Shown in pieces: positions 28,767-36,362 of a stretch of 64,000 nt of DNA. A program made the position numbers and the translations under genes. The notes below the pieces were generated by a model. The model was given only the letters and a program-made list of their open reading frames with translations. It had not been told where the DNA came from and did not search any database. Location of the stretch: contig NZ_JBEPIJ010000008.1 of NCBI RefSeq assembly GCF_040327995.1, positions 62,001 through 126,000 of the forward strand, in the 5' to 3' direction. This DNA is from Solimonas thermocellulolyticum. Lineage in GTDB: Bacteria; Pseudomonadota; Gammaproteobacteria; Nevskiales; Nevskiaceae. Every line of letters begins with the position of its first letter. The first letter of the stretch is position 1.

Positions 28767-29710
28767 ACCTGCCGGCGATCGGCGGTCCGGCCGCCGTGCC
28801 GCCGGCGGCGACACCGGCTGCGCCGGGCGCTGGCGGCGCGCCGCAGGCGCCGCCTTTCGTGCTGTCGGCAGACACCTCGCCGGCACTGGCGCCCACGCTC
28901 GTCCCGAGTGATGCGCCCGCCGCGCAAGCGCCGCCGGCCGACGACGCGGCGCCGCTGATCGGCTGGCTGTTCGCGAGCTTTGCGCTCGCGCCTGCGTGCG
29001 CTGCCGCAGCGCCGTCGCCCGCGACCGCGGCGGCTGCGCCAGCGGTCACGCGCAGGACCTCGGAGCCGCACGCGAGTCCGATGCCGACGCCGGACTGGAG
29101 CGCGGACACCGAGCGAGCCTTCGTGGCGAGCGTCGTGTCCGACACGAGGGATGCGGCTGGGGTGCCGGCGATCGCAGCTTCGCCCGCGGCCACCGGCGAA
29201 GACGGCGCGGACCCGGCGCCGCCGCTCGCCGCGGCCTCGTCGCCACCGTTGCCGGCGCCGGCGTCGCCTGTATGTGCGCCGACGGTGGCGAACGCCGCGC
29301 CGCAGGCGGCGGCCGTGAACCCATACGGCGCGTTACCGCTGGTCGTGGATGTGCCGGACGTGGCGCTGGACCTTGGCGAGCGCATCGCCTGGCTGCTCGA
29401 TCAAGGCCTGAGCGAGGCGATTCTCGAACTGCACCCGGCGGAACTCGGCGCGCTGACCATCCGCATCGAGACGCAGGCGCAGCAGGCGCAGGTGCACATC
29501 ATCGCCGCCGAACCGGCGGCCCGTGCGCTGCTGAGCCAGCACCTGCCGCAGTTGCGCGAGCTGCTCGGCGCCAGTGGTTTGACGCTGACCCGCGGACAGG
29601 TGGAGTGCGCCGAGCGTCGCGCGCCCCCGGCATCCGGCGCCGGCGAGCCGTCGGTGCGCATCGCGCGTCGACGCATCACCGCCGTGACTCTCGTCGACAC
29701 CTACGTCTGA
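28763..29710 (+). CDS. fliK: Flagellar hook-length control protein FliK
   Basis: A 315-residue secreted ruler. Residues 1-190 are a disordered Ala/Pro-rich region. The C-terminal Flg_hook domain (about 205-290) contains AILELHPAELGALTIRIE and LPQLRELLGASGLTL. The start is GTG within the fliJ stop. The N-terminal part is not conserved, as usual for FliK. Confidence 0.88.
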   Translation: MNLPAIGGPAAVPPAATPAAPGAGGAPQAPPFVLSADTSPALAPTLVPSDAPAAQAPPADDAAPLIGWLFASFALAPACAAAAPSPATAAAAPAVTRRTSEPHASPMPTPDWSADTERAFVASVVSDTRDAAGVPAIAASPAATGEDGADPAPPLAAASSPPLPAPASPVCAPTVANAAPQAAAVNPYGALPLVVDVPDVALDLGERIAWLLDQGLSEAILELHPAELGALTIRIETQAQQAQVHIIAAEPAARALLSQHLPQLRELLGASGLTLTRGQVECAERRAPPASGAGEPSVRIARRRITAVTLVDTYV

Positions 29711-29735
29711 GCGTCGGGTCGCCGTCGCGGCTGCG

Positions 29736-29751
29736 TGGAACAGGACTTGCT
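29736..29751 (+). promoter_or_regulatory. Sigma-54 promoter of the fliL operon
   Basis: GG (29737-29738) and GC (29749-29750) are 10 nt apart in TGGAACAGGACTTGCT. It lies in the 82-nt gap between fliK and fliL and would start the fliLMNOPQR-flhB transcript. The sequence downstream matches that after the fliE promoter. Confidence 0.82.
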
Positions 29752-29792
29752 CCGGGCCTGAGCACAGTTTCCCGACGAGCGAGCCCGAGCCG

Positions 29793-30329
29793 ATGGCTGC
29801 CGCGAAATCCGAAGAGGCGATCGAGACCCAAGCCCCGCCATCATCGTCCGCTCCACGCAAGAACGGCGGTGTGGCGATGATGCTCATCGCCATCCTGCTG
29901 TCGACGCTCGGCGGTGGCGGCGCGGCGTGGTTCGTCACCCGGCAGGCCCTGGCCGGCGCACAGCCGAAGTCCGCCGATGTGCACGGCGCCGAGCCGCAAG
30001 TGCCGAAGGCACCGGCCCGCTACGTGGCGCTCGAGCCGCCGTTCATCGTCAACCTCGAGGATGACGGCGGCGAGCGCTTCCTGCAGGTTCAGGTCGAGCT
30101 GATGAGCCGCGATGCCAAGACCATCGAACAGATCCAAAAGCATGCGCCGCGCATCCGCAGCCAGTTGCTGTTGCTGTTCGGTCAGCAGCAGGCGAGCGCG
30201 TTGGCCACGCGCGTCGGCAAGGAGAAGCTGCAGGCCGATGCGCTCGCCGAGGTCCGGGCGATTCTCACCGCGGAGACCGGCGAGGCACAGGTCGAGGCGG
30301 TGTATTTCACCAGTTTCGTGATGCAGTAG
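29793..30329 (+). CDS. fliL: Flagellar basal body-associated protein FliL
   Basis: A 178-residue protein with one membrane segment (about 29-50) and a periplasmic FliL domain that includes YVALEPPFIVNL and ends VYFTSFVMQ. FliL surrounds the stator and supports motor torque. It is the first gene of the second fli operon. Confidence 0.93.
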   Translation: MAAAKSEEAIETQAPPSSSAPRKNGGVAMMLIAILLSTLGGGGAAWFVTRQALAGAQPKSADVHGAEPQVPKAPARYVALEPPFIVNLEDDGGERFLQVQVELMSRDAKTIEQIQKHAPRIRSQLLLLFGQQQASALATRVGKEKLQADALAEVRAILTAETGEAQVEAVYFTSFVMQ

Positions 30330-30336
30330 GTGCGCG

Positions 30337-31341
30337 ATGGCCAATCCCAACGATCTGCTGTCCCAGGACGAGATCGACGCGCTGCTGCACGGCGTCGACA
30401 GCGGCGCCGTCGACACCACGCCGCCGCCGCCGGCGCCGGGCGAGGCGCGTCCCTTCGACTTCACCGCGCAGGATCGCATCGTCCGCGGGCGCATGCCGAC
30501 GCTGGAGATGATCAACGAACGCTTCGCGCGCCTGTTTCGCATCTCGCTGTTCAACATGCTGCGCCGCTCGCCGGAGCTGACGGTGGTCGGTGTGGAGACC
30601 GCTAAGTTCACCGAGTACACGCACTCGCTGTACGTGCCGACCAATCTCAACCTGATTCGCGTCAAGCCGCTGCGCGGCACGGCGCTGGTGGTGTTCGAGC
30701 CGCGCCTGGTATTCACCGTGGTCGAGAACTTCTTCGGCGGCGACGGGCGCCTGAACACGAAAATCGAGGGCCGTGAGTTCACGCCCACCGAAATGCGCGT
30801 GATCCAGCTCTTGTTGCGCCAGACCTTCGCCGACATGGTCGAGGCCTGGAGCCCGGTGATGCGGCTGGAGTTCGAGTATCTGAACTCCGAGGTAAATCCG
30901 CATTTCGCCAACATCGTCGCGCCGAGCGAGATCGTCGTCGTCAGCAAGTTCAAGATTGAGTTGGAAGGCGGCGGCGGCCATCTTCACGTGACCTTCCCGT
31001 ACGCGATGATCGAGCCGATTCGCGAGCTGCTCGACGCCGGCATCCAGTCCGATCGCGTCGAGAAGGACGAGCGCTGGGTCACGGCGCTGCGCGAGCTGAT
31101 CAAGGACACCGAGGTCGAGCTGTCGAGCGAGCTTGCGCGCACCACCCTCTCGCTGCGGCAGCTCGCCCGCCTCAAGCCCGGCGATGTCATTCCGATCATC
31201 CTGCCGAAGTCGCTCGATCTGTGCGTCGAACGCTTGCCGCTGTTCCGCGGTAGCTTCGGCGTCGCCAACGGCAACAACGCCATCCGCATCACCGACGTGA
31301 ACGCAACCGCGCGTTCCGTCAGCCAACGAGAGGCCGCATGA
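30337..31341 (+). CDS. fliM: Flagellar motor switch protein FliM
   Basis: A 334-residue C-ring protein. The N-terminal LLSQDEIDALLHG is the CheY-P binding motif. The middle domain binds FliG, and the C-terminal SPOA domain pairs with FliN. Its stop overlaps fliN by 4 nt. Typical length. Confidence 0.96.
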   Translation: MANPNDLLSQDEIDALLHGVDSGAVDTTPPPPAPGEARPFDFTAQDRIVRGRMPTLEMINERFARLFRISLFNMLRRSPELTVVGVETAKFTEYTHSLYVPTNLNLIRVKPLRGTALVVFEPRLVFTVVENFFGGDGRLNTKIEGREFTPTEMRVIQLLLRQTFADMVEAWSPVMRLEFEYLNSEVNPHFANIVAPSEIVVVSKFKIELEGGGGHLHVTFPYAMIEPIRELLDAGIQSDRVEKDERWVTALRELIKDTEVELSSELARTTLSLRQLARLKPGDVIPIILPKSLDLCVERLPLFRGSFGVANGNNAIRITDVNATARSVSQREAA

Positions 31342-31691
31342 GCGCCAGCACCCAAACCAACAGCAGGCCCGAGCCCGAGCGCGCGAGCTTTCAGAATCTC
31401 GAGGATCGCTCGCCGCCAAACAAAGACGGCGAGACCAATCTCGAGCTGATCCTCGACGTGCCGGTGACGCTCTCGCTCGAAGTGGGGCGTTCGCGCATTC
31501 CGATCCGCACGTTGCTGCAGCTCAACCAGGGCTCGGTGGTCGAACTCGACCGCGCCGCCGGCGAGCCGCTGGACGTCTACGCCAATGGCACGCTGATCGC
31601 GCATGGCGAGGTCGTCGTCGTCAACGAGAAGTTCGGCATCCGTCTGACCGACGTGGTCAGCCCGGCCGAGCGCATCCGCAAACTCAAGTGA
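31338..31691 (+). CDS. fliN: Flagellar motor switch protein FliN
   Basis: A 117-residue protein. The first ~35 residues are variable and the rest is a SPOA domain with LELILDVPVTLSLEVGR and the end KFGIRLTDVVSPAERIRKL. It forms the lower C-ring with FliM. Its stop overlaps the fliO GTG. Confidence 0.95.
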   Translation: MSASTQTNSRPEPERASFQNLEDRSPPNKDGETNLELILDVPVTLSLEVGRSRIPIRTLLQLNQGSVVELDRAAGEPLDVYANGTLIAHGEVVVVNEKFGIRLTDVVSPAERIRKLK

Positions 31692-32038
31692 ACGAGCAAG
31701 CCGCCGTATCCGCCGCCGGCATGCTCGACGTCTTCGTCAGCCTGCTGCTGGTCATCGGCGCGATCTTCGCGCTGGCCTGGCTCGCGCGCCGGTTGCAGGG
31801 CGCACGCGTGGCCCGCGGTAGCGCGATCCGGGTCTGTGGCGGCGTCCAGCTCGGCGCCAAGGAGAAGGTCGTACTGCTGCAGGTCGGCGAAACCCAGTTC
31901 CTCGTCGGCGTCGCCAGCAGCAGCGTCAGCCTGCTGCATCGCTTCGAGTCGGCCGTGACCGACGATCCGCCGACGCCCGACACCGGCTTCGCCGAGCGTC
32001 TGCGCCAGGCGCTGACCGGCGGCCGGAGCGCGACATGA
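31688..32038 (+). CDS. fliO: Flagellar biosynthesis protein FliO
   Basis: A 116-residue protein with one membrane segment (about 15-37) and a small cytoplasmic domain containing KEKVVLLQVGETQFLVGV. FliO helps assemble FliP in the export gate. It starts with GTG in the fliN stop and overlaps fliP. Confidence 0.9.
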   Translation: MNEQAAVSAAGMLDVFVSLLLVIGAIFALAWLARRLQGARVARGSAIRVCGGVQLGAKEKVVLLQVGETQFLVGVASSSVSLLHRFESAVTDDPPTPDTGFAERLRQALTGGRSAT

Positions 32039-32784
32039 GATCCGCACTGCGCCTCGTTGGCACTTTGGCCGCGCTGTCCGCGCTGCCCGCCTTCGCCGCG
32101 CCGGCCTTGCCGGCCGTGACCGCGACGCCGCTGGCGAGTGGCGCCACCGAGTACAGCCTCAGCATCCAGGTGCTGCTGCTGATGACGGCGCTCACGTTGT
32201 TGCCGGCGGCGCTCCTATCGATGAGCGCGTTCACGCGCATCGTCATCGTGCTCGGCCTGCTGCGCCAGGCGCTGGGCACCGGGCAGACGCCGACCAATCA
32301 GGTGCTGATCGGCCTCGCGCTGTTCCTGACCTTCTTCGTCATGGCGCCGGTGATCGACAGCGTCTACGAGAACGCTGCGCAACCCTACATGGCCGGCGAA
32401 CTCGCATTCGAGCCGGCGCTGAAGGCCGCCGCCGAGCCGATGCGCGCCTTCATGTTCGCGCAGACGCGCGAGGCCGACCTGCTCAGCTTCGCCCGCATCG
32501 CCGGCGACGAGCCGTACCGCTCGCCGCAGGACGTGCCCTTCGCCGTTCTTGCAGCTGCGTTCCTGACCTCCGAACTCACGACGGCCTTCCAGATCGGCTT
32601 TTTGCTGTTCATCCCGTTCGTGATCATCGACCTGATCGTCTCCAGCGTGCTGATGAGCATGGGCATGATGATGCTCTCGCCGATGCTGATCTCGCTGCCG
32701 TTCAAGTTGATGCTGTTCGTGCTCGTCGACGGCTGGTCGCTGGTCACCGGCATGCTCGCCGCCTCGTTCCGGGCCGTGTCATGA
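32035..32784 (+). CDS. fliP: Flagellar export-gate protein FliP
   Basis: A 249-residue protein. A signal peptide (about 1-22) precedes four membrane segments. TRIVIVLGLLRQALGTGQ and FIPFVIIDLIVSSVLMSMGM are FliP signatures. It forms the core channel with FliQ and FliR. Start and stop overlap fliO and fliQ. Confidence 0.96.
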   Translation: MRSALRLVGTLAALSALPAFAAPALPAVTATPLASGATEYSLSIQVLLLMTALTLLPAALLSMSAFTRIVIVLGLLRQALGTGQTPTNQVLIGLALFLTFFVMAPVIDSVYENAAQPYMAGELAFEPALKAAAEPMRAFMFAQTREADLLSFARIAGDEPYRSPQDVPFAVLAAAFLTSELTTAFQIGFLLFIPFVIIDLIVSSVLMSMGMMMLSPMLISLPFKLMLFVLVDGWSLVTGMLAASFRAVS

Positions 32785-33050
32785 CCCCGGAGAGCGTGCT
32801 GACCATCGGCCGCGACGCGCTCGTGCTCGGCATCCTGCTCGGTGCCCCGCTGCTGCTGACCGCGCTCGCCGTCGGCGTGCTCGTCGGCGTGTTCCAGGCC
32901 GCGACGCAGATCAACGAGATGACCTTGAGCTTCATCCCCAAGCTGCTGGCGATGGCCGCGGTCGGCGTCGTCGCCGGCCCGTGGATGCTGCGCCTGCTGA
33001 TCGAGTACACGCGGCGCCTGGTCGATAGCATTCCGGGCATGCTGGCCTGA
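32781..33050 (+). CDS. fliQ: Flagellar export-gate protein FliQ
   Basis: An 89-residue protein of two membrane segments with the FliQ motif VGVFQAATQINEMTLSFIPK. It overlaps fliP by 4 nt and is followed by a 16-nt gap to fliR. Confidence 0.95.
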   Translation: MTPESVLTIGRDALVLGILLGAPLLLTALAVGVLVGVFQAATQINEMTLSFIPKLLAMAAVGVVAGPWMLRLLIEYTRRLVDSIPGMLA

Positions 33051-33066
33051 TTCGTGTGAGCGCGCG

Positions 33067-33840
33067 ATGAGTTTCACCGACGCGCAACTCATCGCCTGGG
33101 TCCAGCACTTCGTCTGGCCGCTGATCCGCATCAGCGCGCTGTTCATGATCGCGCCGGTGCTCGGCGCGCGCGCTGTGTCGCCGCGCATCCGCCTGCTCTT
33201 GGCGCTCGTGATCACCGCCGTCGTCGCGCCGCTGTTGCCGGCGCCACCGGTGACGGCGCCGCTATCGGCACCGTGGTTCTCGACGCTGCTGCAGCAACTG
33301 CTGATCGGCCTGATCGCCGGTTTCGTGCTGCTGCTGGTGTTCGAGGCCGTGGTCATGGGCGCCGAACTGATCGCCTTCGGCATGGGTCTGGGCTTTGCAC
33401 AGCTCGCCGATCCGCTGCGCGGCACGACGACGCCGGTGATCGGCCAGTTCCTCACGGTGATGGCGAGCTTGCTGTTCCTCGCGCTCGGCGGTCACTTGAT
33501 CCTGATCGAGATGATCGTCGCCTCGTTCGCGACGCTACCCATCGGCAGCGAGGGTCTGGGCATCGACCAGATCGGCACGCTGCTGCGCTTCGCCGGCATT
33601 ATGTTCTCCGGTGGCCTGCAGCTCGCACTGCCGATCGTCATCGCCCTGCTCACCGTGAACCTCGCGATGGGCGTGGTCAGCCGCAGCGCACCGACACTCA
33701 ACCTGTTCGCGGTCGGCTTCCCGGTCACGCTGGTCGCCGGGCTGTTGCTGCTGCGCGCCGGTTTGCCGGCGCTTGGGGAGGGTGTGGTCCAGTTGCTCGA
33801 CGAGGCCTGGGTGCTGCTCGGTGCGCTGCTGAGGCTCTGA
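33067..33840 (+). CDS. fliR: Flagellar export-gate protein FliR
   Basis: A 257-residue protein of about six membrane segments, starting with an FxxAQLIAWVQ pattern and containing GAELIAFGMGLGFAQLADP. It completes the FliPQR gate and contacts FlhB, which is encoded 4 nt downstream. Confidence 0.94.
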   Translation: MSFTDAQLIAWVQHFVWPLIRISALFMIAPVLGARAVSPRIRLLLALVITAVVAPLLPAPPVTAPLSAPWFSTLLQQLLIGLIAGFVLLLVFEAVVMGAELIAFGMGLGFAQLADPLRGTTTPVIGQFLTVMASLLFLALGGHLILIEMIVASFATLPIGSEGLGIDQIGTLLRFAGIMFSGGLQLALPIVIALLTVNLAMGVVSRSAPTLNLFAVGFPVTLVAGLLLLRAGLPALGEGVVQLLDEAWVLLGALLRL

Positions 33841-33844
33841 AGCC

Positions 33845-34993
33845 ATGAGCGGACAGGCCGGCAGCCAGGACAGAACCGAACGCGCCACACCCAAGCGCCT
33901 GCGCGACGCGCGCCGTCGCGGCGAGATCGCGCGCTCGCGCGAGCTGGTCAGCTTCGTCGTCGTCGCCGGCGGTCTGCTGACGCTGCTTTTGTTCGCCGGC
34001 ACCATCGCCAACGGCGCGGCCACGTGGATGCAGCGCGCGCTGTCGCCGGAACTGCCGCTGGTCGAACGCCCGCAGGATCTGGCGCGCCACTTCGGCTTGA
34101 TGCTCGGCGCCGGCTTCGCCGTCGCGCTGCCGCTGCTCGGTGCGGGCTTTCTCGCCGGCATCGTCGGCCCCATCCTGCTCGGCGGCTGGAACGTCTCGGC
34201 GGAAGCGCTCAAGGCGGACTTCAAGCGCGTGAACCCACTGTCCGGACTCGGCCGCATGTTCTCCGCGCAGAGCCTCGTCGAACTCGGCAAGGCCCTGCTC
34301 AAGGTCGGCGCGCTCGGCGCCATTGCCGTGCTCTTCCTCGTCACGCGTCTCGACGAGATCATGGCGCTGGGCCGCGAACCGCTGGAACCGGCGATGGCGC
34401 ATGCCATGCGCATCGCGCTGGGCTGCCTCGGCTGGATGTGCGGCGGCCTGCTGCTGATCGCGCTCATCGACGCGCCTTACCAGCTTTGGTCGCATGCGAA
34501 GAAGCTGCGCATGACGCGCCAGGAAGTGCGCCAGGAACACAAGGAGACCGAAGGCAGCCCGGAAGTGAAGGGCCGCCAGCGCCAGCTACAGCAGCAAATC
34601 TCACGGCGCCGGATGATGGAGGCGGTGCCGGGCGCCGACGTCGTCGTCGTCAACCCGACCCACTATGCCGTGGCCCTGAAGTACGACGCCGGCAAGATGC
34701 GCGCCCCGCGCGTCGTCGCCAAGGGCGTCGATCTGATCGCCCTGTCCATCCGTGAACTCGCGCGCCGGCACCGCATCCCCATCGTCGATGCGCCGCCGCT
34801 GGCGCGCGCGCTGTACCGCAGCGCGGGCCTCGGCGACGAGATTCCCGCTCCCTTGTACGCGGCCGTCGCCCAGGTGCTCACCTACGTCTATCAGCTCCGC
34901 GACTGGCGCCGTGGACCCGGAGCCCGTGGGCCTAGGCCGTGCGCGCCGCAGATCGGCGAAGTGCCCGGCGGGGAGGCGGATGCCGGGGCTTGA
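33845..34993 (+). CDS. flhB: Flagellar export specificity switch FlhB
   Basis: A 382-residue protein. It starts with the FlhB pattern QDRTERATPKRLRDARRRGE, has four membrane segments (about 35-215), and the self-cleavage NPTH site in VVNPTHYAVALKYD. The C-terminal tail after YVYQLRDWR is about 30 residues and low in conservation. flhA, usually next, is not in this window. Confidence 0.95.
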   Translation: MSGQAGSQDRTERATPKRLRDARRRGEIARSRELVSFVVVAGGLLTLLLFAGTIANGAATWMQRALSPELPLVERPQDLARHFGLMLGAGFAVALPLLGAGFLAGIVGPILLGGWNVSAEALKADFKRVNPLSGLGRMFSAQSLVELGKALLKVGALGAIAVLFLVTRLDEIMALGREPLEPAMAHAMRIALGCLGWMCGGLLLIALIDAPYQLWSHAKKLRMTRQEVRQEHKETEGSPEVKGRQRQLQQQISRRRMMEAVPGADVVVVNPTHYAVALKYDAGKMRAPRVVAKGVDLIALSIRELARRHRIPIVDAPPLARALYRSAGLGDEIPAPLYAAVAQVLTYVYQLRDWRRGPGARGPRPCAPQIGEVPGGEADAGA

Positions 34994-35070
34994 TGCGCCG
35001 CGCGCCTGTGCTCGCCGACGCGCCCGGTGCGCGCGGCGCCGGACTCGCCACCGGGCCGACCGGAACGCCG

Positions 35071-35105
35071 AAAAAAGAAGGCCGCCCGGGGGGAGCTGGG
35101 CGGCC
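35071..35105 (-). terminator. Rho-independent terminator reading leftward
   Basis: On the minus strand GGCCGCCC (35105-35098) and GGGCGGCC (35087-35080) form a perfect 8-bp stem, followed by TTCTTTTTT (35079-35071). On the plus strand the A-run precedes the stem, so it is not a terminator for flhB. There is no minus-strand protein gene just upstream, which implies an RNA gene. Confidence 0.6.
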
Positions 35106-35192
35106 AAGGTGCGAGATCCCGTGACCGGGATCTGGAGGAGACTCGTTGCCGACCGGGCGGTGGCACCAAGGCACGCCGCTCGCGGTGGTCAT
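35071..35192 (-). ncRNA. Candidate ~120-nt small RNA opposite a small ORF
   Basis: A transcript could start near 35192 from the promoter at 35199-35227 and end at the terminator at 35071. It would hold a hairpin of AGATCCCG and CGGGATCT (35133-35114), an unpaired CTCCTCC just before it, and a C-rich terminator loop. CTCCTCC is complementary to Shine-Dalgarno sequences and to the ribosome binding site of the 23-aa ORF on the opposite strand. No known RNA family was recognised. Predicted from signals only. Confidence 0.35.
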
Positions 35193-35217
35193 GGCGGCAT
35201 TCTGGGGCTCCGGGTAA
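35146..35217 (+). CDS. Possible 23-residue peptide between flhB and the LysR gene
   Basis: GGAGGAG (35134-35140) lies 5 nt before a TTG codon that opens a 24-codon frame ending at TAA. The peptide is MPTGRWHQGTPLAVV followed by MAAFWGSG, moderately hydrophobic in its second half. Of 23 sense codons, 21 end in G or C, above what I would expect from the background. Hairpins at 35080-35105 and 35114-35133 lie directly upstream and could control translation. It could be a leader peptide for the LysR gene, whose start is 49 nt later, or an independent small protein. No homologue is known to me. Confidence 0.4.
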   Translation: MPTGRWHQGTPLAVVMAAFWGSG

Positions 35218-35227
35218 AGTCCGACAA
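35199..35227 (-). promoter_or_regulatory. Possible sigma-70 promoter of the small RNA
   Basis: On the minus strand TTGTCG (35227-35222) and CAGAAT (35204-35199) are separated by 17 nt. Three of six and four of six bases match the -35 and -10 consensus. The transcript start would be near 35192. Weak evidence by itself; it gains weight from the downstream terminator. Confidence 0.3.
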
Positions 35228-35266
35228 CCGAGATTTTTCCCGCGATGATTAATCAAATCTAAATCG

Positions 35267-36250
35267 ATGCGTCTCCCCCCTTTGAACGCACTGCGGGCTT
35301 TCGAGGTCGCGGCACGGCATCTGAGCGTACAGAAGGCGGCGCAGGAACTGTTCGTGACGCCCGCCGCCGTCAGCCAGCAGATCAAGGCGCTCGAACAGCG
35401 TCTGGGCGTGTCGCTGTTCCGGCGCCTGCCGCGCCGACTCGAGCTCACCGAGACCGGCGCGGCGCTGATGCAGCGCCTGAGCGCGGCCTTCCGCGAGATC
35501 GAGGACGCCGTCCAGCAGGTCGAGATCAAAAAGTCCGATGCACGCGGGCGCTTGGTGATCGGCGCGCCGCCGGGTTTTGGTTCGAGTTGGCTCTTGCATC
35601 GACTCGCCGATTTCCAGACGCATCGACCGGACATCGAGTTGCAGTTGGCCGCGAGGCCGACGATGTCAGATCCGGTGCGGCGCGCCTCCGACGATCCGGA
35701 CGATCTGTTCGAAGGCTGCGATGTCGCCATCCGTTTCGGCGATGGCCACTATCCGGGCTGCGTGGTGCACAAGCTGTTCTCGCTGCATTCGACGCCGATG
35801 TGTCACCCGGCCCTGATCGACGGCCGCCACCCGCTGCGTGAACCCCGCGATCTCGCCGACCACACCTTGCTGCACATCCGCAACGACGTGCCGCAGATGG
35901 ATGTCGGCTGGCCGGGATGGCGTGACTGGTTCAAGGCCGCCGGCGTGCCCGACCTGGACTACCGCCGCGGCCCGGTGTTCAACCAGGTCGCACTGGCGAT
36001 CGAGGCGGCGGCCGATCGTATGGGGGTGGTCCTCGGCGTGCCGCTTTTGGCTGCGCGCGAACTCAGCCGCGGGCGCCTGGCGATTCCGTTTCCGATCAGT
36101 CTGACCATGAGTGCCGCGTACTACGTCGTGCATCCGCAGCAGGCTGCGGACGAGGTGATCACCTTCCGCGACTGGCTGATCGGTGAAGCCGCACGCGAGA
36201 AATGGGCCCGTCCGCTCGGCGGTCTCGAACCGCTACGCTGGATTCCGTAG
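35267..36250 (+). CDS. LysR-family regulator of the GcvA type
   Basis: A 327-residue regulator. LPPLNALRAFEVAARHLS and FVTPAAVSQQIKALEQRLG are the GcvA-type helix-turn-helix. The substrate-binding domain covers about residues 90-300. GcvA itself controls glycine cleavage genes, but none are near; the next gene encodes pyruvate carboxylase, on the same strand 112 nt downstream. Its target may be that gene or itself. It is preceded by the small-ORF/sRNA region. Confidence 0.88.
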   Translation: MRLPPLNALRAFEVAARHLSVQKAAQELFVTPAAVSQQIKALEQRLGVSLFRRLPRRLELTETGAALMQRLSAAFREIEDAVQQVEIKKSDARGRLVIGAPPGFGSSWLLHRLADFQTHRPDIELQLAARPTMSDPVRRASDDPDDLFEGCDVAIRFGDGHYPGCVVHKLFSLHSTPMCHPALIDGRHPLREPRDLADHTLLHIRNDVPQMDVGWPGWRDWFKAAGVPDLDYRRGPVFNQVALAIEAAADRMGVVLGVPLLAARELSRGRLAIPFPISLTMSAAYYVVHPQQAADEVITFRDWLIGEAAREKWARPLGGLEPLRWIP

Positions 36251-36362
36251 CTCGCCCCAGGGCGATCGCCGCCGGCACCGCGCCTGCACGCGGATCGAGG
36301 ACGGATTAGCATCACGCCCGGCGATCCTGCGGTTGGCTGATCCATCCGCTCCACGCCCGCCC

